Source: Abiotrophia sp965245735
GTDB lineage: Bacteria; Bacillota; Bacilli; Lactobacillales; Aerococcaceae
Reading direction: 5' to 3'
NCBI GenBank assembly: GCA_965245735.1
Contig: CBDFAX010000007.1
Location: 1 to 64,000, forward strand
Length of the DNA stretch: 64,000 nt
Shown: piece by piece, positions 56,904 to 64,000 of the stretch
Layout: each line of letters starts with the position of its first letter
Position numbering within the stretch: the first letter of the stretch is position 1
Translations under genes and position numbers: made by a program
Notes under the pieces: model-generated
Seen by the model: only the letters and a program-made list of their open reading frames with translations
What the model was told of the DNA's origin: nothing
Database searches by the model: none

Positions 56904-56929
56904 AAGCCTGACTCTCAGTCAGGCTTTTT
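56904..56929 (+). terminator. Terminator of the four-paralog cluster
   Basis: AAGCCTGACT / AGTCAGGCTTTTT. Confidence 0.95.
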
Positions 56930-57043
56930 GCATGGTTTAATTCTTAGGGTCAAGGCAGGCTCAAGTTTGGGTCTGCTTTTATAATTTTTGTTAATATTCT
57001 CATCTTTTTTAGTAGAGGATAGGCAATTTGATGCCAGAGGGTG

Positions 57044-57049
57044 TATAAT
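57044..57049 (+). promoter_or_regulatory. -10 element of the sulfatase operon
   Basis: GTGTATAAT, an extended -10-like element without a good -35 at 17 bases. The RBS GAGGAGGG lies at 57086-57093. Confidence 0.5.
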
Positions 57050-57104
57050 GAAAGCGAAGACAGGTTGTTAATCATGCGACCGAATGAGGAGGGACTCCAC
57101 TACC

Positions 57105-58604
57105 ATGACCAACAGCAAGCAACGCCCCAACGTGGTGCTGATTGTCGTCGACCAAATGCGGGCCGACGCCTTAGGCATTAACCAGGGGCCTGATTTTCTC
57201 TCAACTCCAACCCTAGATATGATGGCTAGTCAGGGCTATAATTTCGTCAATGCCTATTCGCCGGTGCCGTCCTGTGTGCCGGCCCGCGCAGCCCTCTTAA
57301 CGGGCTTGGACCAGGCCAATTCGGGGCGGGTGGGTTACGAAGACCAAATGCCTTGGAACTTCACCCAGACCCTGCCCCAGACCTTCCGGGATGCCGGCTA
57401 CCAAACCCAATGTATCGGCAAGATGCATGTCTATCCAGCCCGCAAGCGTCTGGGTTTTGACCATGTGACCCTGCACGACGGCTATCTCCATGTCGATCGT
57501 CACTATGATGGGGCTTATGGGGCTTCCTTTGAGCAGTCAAGTGACTATCTTAAGTTCCTCAAGGCCCATTTAGGGCCTCAAGCCGATCTCATGGACGACG
57601 GCCTCAATTGTAATTCCTGGATGGCCCGGCCTTGGCCTTATGCAGAGGCTCTCCATCCAACCAACTGGCTGGTGACCGAAGCCATTGAATTCCTCAAGAC
57701 CAAGGACCCAACCGTGCCTTTCTTCCTCAAGTTGTCCTTTGAGAAGCCACATTCGCCTTTTAATCCGCCGCAATATTATTTTGATATGTACTATCAACTC
57801 TTGGGTCAGGAATGGGATTGCCATTTAGGCGACTGGGAGCAGCTAGTGGATGCCGTGCCTAGCATTGATAGTAAAAAAGGGCGCCTCAAGCCCGACGATC
57901 AACGACGCTTGCTGGCAGGCTACTATGGCTTGGTGACCCATCTGGACCATCAAATTAGTCGCTTCCTGACGGCCTTGGAAGAGTTCGGCCATGCTCAGGA
58001 TACCCTCTTCTGGTTTGTCTCCGACCATGGCGACCAACTAGGGGAGCATGACCTCTTCCGCAAAGGCTATCCTTATCAGGGTAGCATCCAAATTCCTTCC
58101 TTTATCTATGACCCTGGCCATCTGATTGCGGCCCACCATCATACTATTCCGCAGCTGGTTAAGATTCAAGACATCTTCCCATCCTTGGTAGACCTAGTCT
58201 TGGGCCAACAAGTGGCCACGGACGGGCGCAGCGTGCGCCAGCTCTTGCTAGGTCAAATTGACGGCTGGCGGACCGATATCCATGGGGAACATGTTCTAGG
58301 CCAAGATTCCAGTCAATTTGTCCTCAATGAGCGTTATAAGTTAATCTGGTATCCGGTCCAGGACCGTTATCAACTCTTCGACTATGTGGCCGATCCGCAT
58401 GAACAGGTTAATCTCTATGGGCAAGAAGCCTATGCGCCCGTAGTCTTGGAATTGACCCAGAAGCTGATTGCCTATTTAGCCAATCGTGAAGAAGGCTTTG
58501 TTGAGGATGGGCGTCTAGTGGCGCGGCCCTTGTCAGCCCTAGTAACCACCTTGGCAGCCGCCCGACGTGGGGATGTCATGGGCTATCCCCGTCAGGAGGG
58601 CTAG
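57105..58604 (+). CDS. Type I sulfatase (Cys-type)
   Basis: A 499-residue sulfatase; ATG at 57105 follows GAGGAGGG. Metal-binding NVVLIVVDQMRADALG opens the protein, and the modified residue is C57 in PSCVPARAALLTG, the C-x-P-x-R signature that is converted to formylglycine. Later motifs are GKMHVYPARKRLGFDH near 108, SFEKPHSPFNPPQY near 222 and FVSDHGDQLGEHDLF near 305. No signal peptide is visible, so it acts inside the cell on imported sulfated compounds, perhaps sulfated glycans. The adjacent maturase supports activity. Substrate unknown. Confidence 0.92.
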   Translation: MTNSKQRPNVVLIVVDQMRADALGINQGPDFLSTPTLDMMASQGYNFVNAYSPVPSCVPARAALLTGLDQANSGRVGYEDQMPWNFTQTLPQTFRDAGYQTQCIGKMHVYPARKRLGFDHVTLHDGYLHVDRHYDGAYGASFEQSSDYLKFLKAHLGPQADLMDDGLNCNSWMARPWPYAEALHPTNWLVTEAIEFLKTKDPTVPFFLKLSFEKPHSPFNPPQYYFDMYYQLLGQEWDCHLGDWEQLVDAVPSIDSKKGRLKPDDQRRLLAGYYGLVTHLDHQISRFLTALEEFGHAQDTLFWFVSDHGDQLGEHDLFRKGYPYQGSIQIPSFIYDPGHLIAAHHHTIPQLVKIQDIFPSLVDLVLGQQVATDGRSVRQLLLGQIDGWRTDIHGEHVLGQDSSQFVLNERYKLIWYPVQDRYQLFDYVADPHEQVNLYGQEAYAPVVLELTQKLIAYLANREEGFVEDGRLVARPLSALVTTLAAARRGDVMGYPRQEG

Positions 58605-58606
58605 TC

Positions 58607-59455
58607 ATGGAGTGGGTTGAGTTACAAGCAGGACGCTTCCAAATGGGGGCGCCCCTAGGTCAGGGTTTTGTAGAGGACTATGAAGCACCTGCTATCCCCA
58701 TGCAAGTGGCGGCCTTTAGCATCGCCACGACCCCTGTTACTAACCAAGAATTTGCTGAATTTGTGGCGGCCACTGGCTACCAGACCATTGCCAGTCGGAC
58801 GGGAGGCTCCTTGGTTTTTGAGGCCCTCCTGTCAGAAGACCTAGAAGCCAAGGCCCCGCGGGTGCCTGGCACACCTTGGTGGCGGGTAGTGGCGGGCGCC
58901 GACTGGCTCCATCCTTTTGGTCCTGATGGGGCTTTGGCCACAGACGTCTTGGCCGACCACCCGGTGGTCCATGTCTCCTTGGCCGATGCTCTGGCCTACT
59001 GTCAGTGGGCGGGGGTGAGCTTGCCCACTGAAGCCCAGTGGGAGTATGCGGCTCGGGCCGGCCGGACAGCCACCTTTCCTTGGGGCCAGGACTTAGAAGC
59101 CGATGGAATCTATCACGCCAATACCTGGCAGGGGGACTTTCCTGGTTTTAATAGCCAGGCGGACGGCTACTTGGGCACGGCGCCGGTCAAGACCTACGCC
59201 CCTAATGACTGGGGGCTCTATCAGGTCATCGGCAATGTCTGGGAATGGTGCGCCAATCCCCGCTATCAAGTCTTGCAGGACTTTAAGCAGGCCCAGCCTC
59301 TTCCAAGCCTAGCTGACTTGAAAGGGGAGTACGCCATTCGTGGCGGTTCCTTCCTCTGTCATGCCTCTTATTGCCAGCGCTATCGCCTAGGGGCCCGCAA
59401 TGGAGCGGATGCCTTGGTGACTGCTAGCCATATTGGTTTCCGTTGTATCAAATAA
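58607..59455 (+). CDS. Formylglycine-generating enzyme (sulfatase maturase)
   Basis: A 282-residue FGE-sulfatase domain protein. VELQAGRFQMGAPLGQGFVE at the start, TTPVTNQEFAEFV near 45, SLPTEAQWEYAARAGRTATF, PWG near 142 and GNVWEWCANP near 210. The two copper-binding cysteines are C251 and C256 in RGGSFLCHASYCQRYRLGAR, so this is a true FGE and not a generic SUMF1 fold. It oxidises the sulfatase cysteine to formylglycine using oxygen. It starts 2 bases after the sulfatase stop. Confidence 0.92.
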   Translation: MEWVELQAGRFQMGAPLGQGFVEDYEAPAIPMQVAAFSIATTPVTNQEFAEFVAATGYQTIASRTGGSLVFEALLSEDLEAKAPRVPGTPWWRVVAGADWLHPFGPDGALATDVLADHPVVHVSLADALAYCQWAGVSLPTEAQWEYAARAGRTATFPWGQDLEADGIYHANTWQGDFPGFNSQADGYLGTAPVKTYAPNDWGLYQVIGNVWEWCANPRYQVLQDFKQAQPLPSLADLKGEYAIRGGSFLCHASYCQRYRLGARNGADALVTASHIGFRCIK

Positions 59456-59458
59456 GCT

Positions 59459-59500
59459 GTCACAAGACCTCAAAGTCTAAGGGGTCTTGTGGCATTTTTT
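59459..59500 (+). terminator. Terminator of the sulfatase operon
   Basis: TGTCACAAGACC / GGTCTTGTGGCA stem followed by TTTTTT. Confidence 0.9.
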
Positions 59501-59572
59501 GTCTTCTAAGATAAGACAGAGCAAGAATTGTTATAATACAAGAAATGTCGTGACAAAAAGCTAGACATCGCC

Positions 59573-59601
59573 TTGTAATGCGCTTACATAAGGGGTATAA
59601 T
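59573..59601 (+). promoter_or_regulatory. Promoter with palindromic operator of the mur operon
   Basis: TTGTAA at 59573-59578, 17 bases, TATAAT at 59596-59601. TGTAATGCGCTTACA at 59574-59588 covers the -35; it is a cre-like palindrome (TGTAAGCGCTTACA) with one extra base. A second TATAAT lies within TTGTTATAATACAAG at about 59528. Confidence 0.75.
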
Positions 59602-59626
59602 AAGCTTGTAGGAAGGAGGAACTACT

Positions 59627-60568
59627 ATGGAACTAGGCAAGTTAGCAACAGAACAAGCCAACCCCCTGTCGCAGGCCATTGAGACCCTGTCAGTGGCCGA
59701 AATCACCCAGCGCATGAATCAAGAAGATCAAGGAGTCCCCTTAGCCGTCAGGCAATCCTTGCCAGAGATTAATGCCTTTATAGAAGCCCTGGTACCAGTT
59801 ATGGCTCAAGGCGGTCGCCTCTTTTATATAGGGGCAGGAACTTCAGGCCGACTAGGTCTCTTGGATGCCTCGGAATGTCCCCCAACCTTTGGCGTCGCTC
59901 CTGATCGAGTCCAAGCCCTGATGGCTGGTGGCTTAGAGGCCATGACCCAGGCCATTGAAGGGGCTGAAGACGACCAAGCAGCAGCGGTCCAGGACTTAGC
60001 CGCCCTCCAACTATCAGCCAAAGATGCCTTAGTCGGTATTGCCGCCTCCGGTCGCACTCCCTATGTTCTAGCCGGTTTGCGTTATGCCCAAGAGCAGGGA
60101 GCCTTGACAGCCAGTCTAGCCTGTGTGGAAGACGCTGAAATTAGTCAGTGGGCTGATTATCCAATGGAGATTCCAGTTGGACCAGAAATTATTGCTGGTT
60201 CTAGCCGACTCAAGGCGGGGACAGCGCAAAAGTTGGTGCTCAATATGATTTCCACCACTGCCATGATTCAATTAGGTAAGGTCTATCAAGGTTACATGGT
60301 TGATGTTCAAGCCACCAACCAGAAATTGATTGACCGTGCCCATCGTATTATTGCCGCCACCGCGGACCTATCCTTGGAGCAGGCAGCGACTTATTATCAA
60401 GCAGCCCAGGGCCAGGTCAAATGCGCCATCCTCATGGCCTTAACGGGTTGTGATTTGGCGGGTGCCCAAGCCTTCTTGGCTGATAATCAAGACCACATTG
60501 CCCAGGCTATCCAAGCCAGCCAGCAATCAGTCAATAAGCAAGATCAAATTAAGGAGGTATTACCATGA
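59627..60568 (+). CDS. murQ: N-acetylmuramic acid 6-phosphate etherase
   Basis: A 313-residue SIS-domain lyase that splits MurNAc-6-phosphate into GlcNAc-6-phosphate and D-lactate. YIGAGTSGRLGLLDASECPP, TFG near residue 68 contains the catalytic glutamate. AIEGAEDD follows near 108, then ASGRTPYVLAGLRYAQEQGA near 145 and VGPEIIAGSSRLKAGTAQKL near 185. The length is usual for MurQ. GGAAGGAGG precedes the ATG. First gene of the muropeptide salvage operon. Confidence 0.96.
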   Translation: MELGKLATEQANPLSQAIETLSVAEITQRMNQEDQGVPLAVRQSLPEINAFIEALVPVMAQGGRLFYIGAGTSGRLGLLDASECPPTFGVAPDRVQALMAGGLEAMTQAIEGAEDDQAAAVQDLAALQLSAKDALVGIAASGRTPYVLAGLRYAQEQGALTASLACVEDAEISQWADYPMEIPVGPEIIAGSSRLKAGTAQKLVLNMISTTAMIQLGKVYQGYMVDVQATNQKLIDRAHRIIAATADLSLEQAATYYQAAQGQVKCAILMALTGCDLAGAQAFLADNQDHIAQAIQASQQSVNKQDQIKEVLP

Positions 60569-61986
60569 ATGAATTAGCAAGTCGAATTCTATCCCTAGTG
60601 GGAGGCAAGGATAATGTCCTTGCCAATGCAACCTGTATGACACGTCTACGTCTGACCCTACGCGATCTGTCCTTAGTGGACCAAGAAGCCCTCAGGCAAG
60701 TGGAAGGGGTCATGGGCCTAGTCGTCCAAGACCAAGTGCAGGTTATCTTAGGGCCGGGCAAGGTCAACCAAGTCGGGTCAGCCTTTGCCCAATTAACAGG
60801 CCTCAGTCTGGGCTATGAAGAGCTAGCAGCCGACCAAGTGGCTAAGGCCAACAAAGACCAGCAAAAGGCTAAGTATGACAAGCCCCTGCAACGTTTCTTG
60901 CAACGGATTGCCAACATCTTCATTCCTTTGCTTCCGGGGATTATTGCAGCCGGTATGATCAATGGGATTGCCAATGTCATCAATGTCTCCAACCAGAATG
61001 CCTGGGCCGGCGAATGGTGGTTCCAAGCTATTCGGACCATGGGTTGGGCCCTCTTCGCCTTCTTGCCAATTTATGTGGGTATGAACGCGGCCAAGGAATT
61101 CAAGGGCAGTGCTGTTCTGGGTGGCATGGCCGGGGCCTTGTCCGTGGCAGTTCCAAGCATGCCCCTCTTGGCTAAGGTGGCAGATGCGCCAATCCTTCTG
61201 CCAATAACTAATAAGGCCTTCTCACCAGGGGCTGGTGGGCTCCTAGCAGCCCTCTTTATGGGGATTTTCTTCGCCTACCTAGAGCGGGCCATTCGTCGTA
61301 TCATGCCCGATCTTTTGGACACCTTCTTCACACCACTCCTAACCGTAGTAGTCGGGGTGCTGGTATCGGTCATTGTCATTCAACCGCTGGCAGCCCTAGT
61401 GACGGACGGGATTTATGCTAGCTTAGATTACTTCTATACTCAACTGGGAGCCCTAGGTGGCTTTATCCTCTCCGTTGGCTTCTTGCCACTGGTTTCTGTG
61501 GGGCTCCACCAAGCCTTAACGCCAATTCATACCATGCTGAATAATCCGGAAGGCCCAACGGCCGGGGTCAACTATCTCTTGCCAATTCTTATGATGGCAG
61601 GGGGTGGTCAGGTCGGCGCGGGTCTGGCCCTCTACCTCAAATCACGCAACAAACGTCTGAGACAATTGACTCGTGACTCCTTGCCAGTCGGCATTCTAGG
61701 GATTGGTGAACCCATGATGTATGCCGTGACTTTACCTCTAGGTAAACCATTTATTACGGCCTGCTTGGGTTCAGGTCTGGGCGGTGTCCTAGCAGTCCTC
61801 TTCCATCTAGGGGCTGTCTCCCAAGGGGTATCTGGGCTCTTTGGCTTGCTGATTATGGTGCCGGGCACACAAATCTCCTATGTCATCGCCATGCTAGGGG
61901 CTTATCTAGGTGGCTTTGTCTTGACCTGGTTCTTCGGGGTGGATGAAGCTCGGATTGCTCAAGTCTATGGTGGCGATAAGCAATGA
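60565..61986 (+). CDS. murP: PTS EIIBC, N-acetylmuramic acid type
   Basis: A 473-residue transporter: an EIIB domain (residues 1-85) with phosphorylated cysteine in ATCMTRLRLTLRD, then a glucose-superfamily EIIC (about 110-470) of about ten spans with GLHQALTPIHTMLNNPEG near 312 and ILGIGEPMMYAVTLPLGKPF near 375. It overlaps murQ by 4 bases. There is no EIIA, as in MurP, which borrows EIIA-Glc. It imports MurNAc or MurNAc-containing disaccharide as the 6-phosphate. Confidence 0.92.
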   Translation: MNELASRILSLVGGKDNVLANATCMTRLRLTLRDLSLVDQEALRQVEGVMGLVVQDQVQVILGPGKVNQVGSAFAQLTGLSLGYEELAADQVAKANKDQQKAKYDKPLQRFLQRIANIFIPLLPGIIAAGMINGIANVINVSNQNAWAGEWWFQAIRTMGWALFAFLPIYVGMNAAKEFKGSAVLGGMAGALSVAVPSMPLLAKVADAPILLPITNKAFSPGAGGLLAALFMGIFFAYLERAIRRIMPDLLDTFFTPLLTVVVGVLVSVIVIQPLAALVTDGIYASLDYFYTQLGALGGFILSVGFLPLVSVGLHQALTPIHTMLNNPEGPTAGVNYLLPILMMAGGGQVGAGLALYLKSRNKRLRQLTRDSLPVGILGIGEPMMYAVTLPLGKPFITACLGSGLGGVLAVLFHLGAVSQGVSGLFGLLIMVPGTQISYVIAMLGAYLGGFVLTWFFGVDEARIAQVYGGDKQ

Positions 61987-63011
61987 AAGGACAAGTAGTC
62001 GGCTTTTCCTTCTATAGTAATCAGTCCCTAGACGATAATCTGGCTCGGATTGATCGTTTTAGTCAGCAAGGACTTGGCCATGCCTTTACCAGTCTTAACC
62101 TGGCCCCACAGTATAAGCCGGTTGAGCTTGACTTGCTCATGGCGGCCTGCCATGAAAAAGGGGTCCAGGTCATGGCGGATATTAATGAGGCCAGCCTGAA
62201 TCGTTATGGCTTGGACCGCCTACAAGCCTGGGGCTTTGGCTCCTTGCGAGTAGATGCTGGACTGACGCCCCAGCAGATGGCCGTCCTCAGCCAGTCCAGT
62301 CACCTGGTCCTAAATGCTTCGACCCTTACGGGGACCTTGCTAGAAGCCTTAGCTCAAGCAGGGGTAGATTTGGGCCGGGTCTGGGCCGCCCATAACTATT
62401 ATCCTAAGGTCTATAGTGGCCTCAGCCAAGCCTATGTTCTGGCCCAAAATCAAAGACTGCATGCCTTAGGCATTCCCTGTCTAGCCTTTGTCAGTGGCCA
62501 GGTGGCTAGGGGCCCTTACTTTGATGGCCTCTGCACCGTCGAGCAGACCCGCCATTGGCCAAGTCAGCAGGCGGCCCTCTATCTCTTGTCACAATGCCAA
62601 GTGGACCGGGTCTACATAGGGGATTGTGATGTCAGCCAAGATCAACTGAGTCGTCTGGCCAGTCTTAATGAGGGTCTAGTAGAGTTACGGGCCCATGCGC
62701 CGCAAGCCTTGCTAAATCAGGTCTGGTCTAACCGGCCGGATGCCAGTGATTGGGTCATTCGGGCCTCAGAAACCCGCCAAGACTTACGTGGGCAAGAGGT
62801 GGTAGGCCAGCCTGGCCCTCGCCAGCGAGGGGATCTAGTTCTGGGCCGGGCCAACTACGGCAGCTATGCCAATGAGCTGGAAATTTGCCTGACAGACTTG
62901 CCAGCGGATGACCGCCAGGCCATTGTCGGACAGGTGGCCAGCTCAGATCTAGGCCTTCTGGACTATATTCGGGGCGACTGGTCTCGTTTTCGTTTGTCAC
63001 TGAGCGAATAA
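61983..63011 (+). CDS. mupG: MupG-like 6-phospho-N-acetylmuramidase (DUF871)
   Basis: A 342-residue DUF871 protein. A TIM-barrel-like N-terminal part begins GFSFYSNQSLDDNLARIDRF, followed by GLGHAFTSLNLA and VMADINEASLNRYG, and contains NYYPKVYSGLSQAYVLAQN near 137. The C-terminal beta part has VQ-like strands with GQPGPRQRGDLVLGRANYGS near 275. MupG cleaves MurNAc-6-phosphate-GlcNAc imported by the PTS, giving the substrate of MurQ. It overlaps murP by 4 bases, so the three steps are coupled. Confidence 0.88.
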   Translation: MKGQVVGFSFYSNQSLDDNLARIDRFSQQGLGHAFTSLNLAPQYKPVELDLLMAACHEKGVQVMADINEASLNRYGLDRLQAWGFGSLRVDAGLTPQQMAVLSQSSHLVLNASTLTGTLLEALAQAGVDLGRVWAAHNYYPKVYSGLSQAYVLAQNQRLHALGIPCLAFVSGQVARGPYFDGLCTVEQTRHWPSQQAALYLLSQCQVDRVYIGDCDVSQDQLSRLASLNEGLVELRAHAPQALLNQVWSNRPDASDWVIRASETRQDLRGQEVVGQPGPRQRGDLVLGRANYGSYANELEICLTDLPADDRQAIVGQVASSDLGLLDYIRGDWSRFRLSLSE

Positions 63012-63012
63012 A

Positions 63013-63055
63013 ACAACCCCCATTGTGGCTAGAATAGGGCCCTAATGGGGGTTGA
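63013..63055 (+). terminator. Terminator of the mur operon
   Basis: CAACCCCCATT / AATGGGGGTTG stem with a 19-base loop and a poor T tract. Confidence 0.75.
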
Positions 63056-63094
63056 ATATTTAGCTAAAAAAGCCAAGTTGAAAAGGTTTGCTCT

Positions 63095-63191
63095 ATGAGA
63101 AAGACTCTCATCGTTCCCTTCGTCACATAAAAACCACCTATAGAAGTTCGTGCTATCACGTAAATGAAAGCGTGATAAGGCAGGAGTACGA
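63095..63191 (+). other. Structured region upstream of rex, possible leader RNA
   Basis: A hairpin ATGAGA / TCTCAT (63095-63111) is followed by a nested structure: TCGTGC (63148-63153) pairs with GTACGA (63186-63191) around a perfect TATCACG / CGTGATA hairpin (63154-63177). I do not recognise a riboswitch family. A TATAAT at about 63207 without a good -35, and TATACT at 63262, are possible rex promoters. No gene is visible between 63056 and 63322. Confidence 0.35.
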
Positions 63192-63322
63192 CAATTATTA
63201 CTGAACTATAATAATTGTATTAAGTTCACCCCTAAATAATGGAGTCTGACCTAGTAAGGTGGTATACTAAAGATATCGACCGGAGAATAAGCAAAATATT
63301 TTTATGTGAAAGAAGTGATCAA

Positions 63323-63985
63323 ATGCGTAGAGAAATACCAAAAGCAACTGTGAACCGGCTTCCAATTTACCATCGTTACTTACGATTCTTACAGAATGCC
63401 GGCAAAAAACGGATTTCGTCTACTGAACTCAGTGATGCGGTGAAAGTGGATAGTGCGACCATTCGTCGTGACTTCTCATACTTTGGCGCCTTGGGTAAAC
63501 GGGGCTATGGCTATGATGTTGATTACTTATTAGACTTCTTCACCAAGACCCTGAACCAAGACCGTCTGACTTCTGTAGCTCTTATCGGGGTAGGGAATCT
63601 AGGGAATGCGCTCCTCCATTATAACTTCCGCAAGAACAATAATGTGCGGATTGGGGCGGCCTTCGAAGTAGACCCTAAATTGATTGGGACCATTCAATCG
63701 GGTGTGCCAGTCTATTCCATTGATGAGTTGGAAGAGCAATTAGAAGCCCAAGGCATTGAAATTGCCCTCTTAACTGTGCCACAAGAAGAGGCACCAATAG
63801 CGGTAGAACGTTTGGTAGCAGCAGGCATCAAAGGGATTCTCAACTTCACGCCATTGCGTTTCGATGTGCCAAGTCATGTTCGTATGCAACACGTGGACTT
63901 AACCAACGAGCTGCAAACTTTGATTTATTTCATCGACAGCAACATGCATCAGCATGATGACTTTGTTGATTTCCGCAGACATTAA
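63323..63985 (+). CDS. rex: Redox-sensing transcriptional repressor Rex
   Basis: A 220-residue repressor. The ATG at 63323 fits the family start (MRREIPKATVNRLPIYHRYL); a frame open from 63239 has no RBS. The N-terminal winged helix includes VDSATIRRDFSYFGALGKRG, YGYDV. The Rossmann domain follows with ALIGVGNLGNALLHYNF near residue 90, and the C-terminal swapped helix ends QHDDFVDFRRH. Rex senses the NADH/NAD ratio and represses fermentation genes when NADH is low. It is monocistronic within the window. Confidence 0.95.
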   Translation: MRREIPKATVNRLPIYHRYLRFLQNAGKKRISSTELSDAVKVDSATIRRDFSYFGALGKRGYGYDVDYLLDFFTKTLNQDRLTSVALIGVGNLGNALLHYNFRKNNNVRIGAAFEVDPKLIGTIQSGVPVYSIDELEEQLEAQGIEIALLTVPQEEAPIAVERLVAAGIKGILNFTPLRFDVPSHVRMQHVDLTNELQTLIYFIDSNMHQHDDFVDFRRH

Positions 63986-64000
63986 AATAAAGGCGACTAG

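Noticed and set aside
63056..63322. tRNA or rRNA genes
   Set aside because: No cloverleaf with a TTCRANY loop and CCA-type stem was found here or elsewhere in the window by eye.

Overview
The window looks like a chromosomal segment of a low-to-medium GC Gram-positive bacterium of the Lactobacillales. This rests on strong AGGAGG-type ribosome binding sites, many PTS and ABC sugar systems, catabolite-repression-like sites, a Rex redox regulator, and a CRISPR repeat ending in the same 8-base tag as streptococcal type III-A repeats. The base composition (near 50% GC in core genes, about 35% in some islands) and the gene set would fit an Abiotrophia-like member of the Aerococcaceae. That genus is an inference that was not tested.

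Layout. 1-1720: remnants of a defence/toxin region (a truncated DUF4411 PIN-like gene, a frameshifted Mrr-like nuclease) and repeats. 1723-8857: AraC regulator divergent from an ABC importer and a GH2 beta-galactosidase. 9541-14011: PRD regulator, UlaB/UlaA-type PTS and a transaldolase-family enzyme. 14415-16345: accessory region with a J-protein-like pseudogene, an EVE-like/HNH nuclease and an ADP-ribosylglycohydrolase remnant. 16719-22309: a cassette with a Cro/CI-type regulator, a DUF3102-like protein, an ORF6C-like protein, a sigma factor, the DUF1659 and DUF2922 small proteins, a coiled-coil membrane protein, a holin and a CHAP-CW_7 endolysin. 22353-22722: small orphan type III-A-like CRISPR array. 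22858-28841: PLD/SF2 helicase/DUF3427, a NERD protein, and low-GC remnants of an integrative element ending in a TnpW-like gene. 30088-32005: lactose/cellobiose-family PTS on the minus strand. 32941-42210: LacI-controlled alpha-glucoside locus (ABC importer, GH31, beta-phosphoglucomutase, GH13). 42618-46310: aspartate kinase, homoserine dehydrogenase and homoserine kinase. 46356-56898: YeiH-like transporter, nitroreductase, tannase-like esterase, two-component system with a DM13 protein, and four tandem paralogous membrane proteins. 57105-59455: Cys-type sulfatase with its own formylglycine-generating enzyme. 59627-63011: murQ-murP-mupG muropeptide salvage operon. 63323-63985: rex.

Most of the clear genes serve sugar import and breakdown: galactosides, alpha-glucosides, a beta-glucoside-type PTS substrate, an ascorbate-type PTS substrate and MurNAc. 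Neither ABC importer encodes its own ATPase, so both probably use a shared MsmK-type subunit encoded elsewhere. Defence-type genes and their ruins cluster in 1-28 kb.

The most unusual feature is a set of three families of long intergenic palindromes, here called A, B and C. They occur as arrays with a regular period (about 81 bp for A and B, about 100 bp for C). Their stems are unrelated in sequence, but the linkers look alike (GGAAAA..GGcgAAAA..CGC), and all arrays lie in the same orientation. They make up most of the intergenic DNA, and one copy sits at the junction of a recent duplication of the GH31 3' end. The second candidate for new biology is the sigma factor to holin/endolysin cassette.
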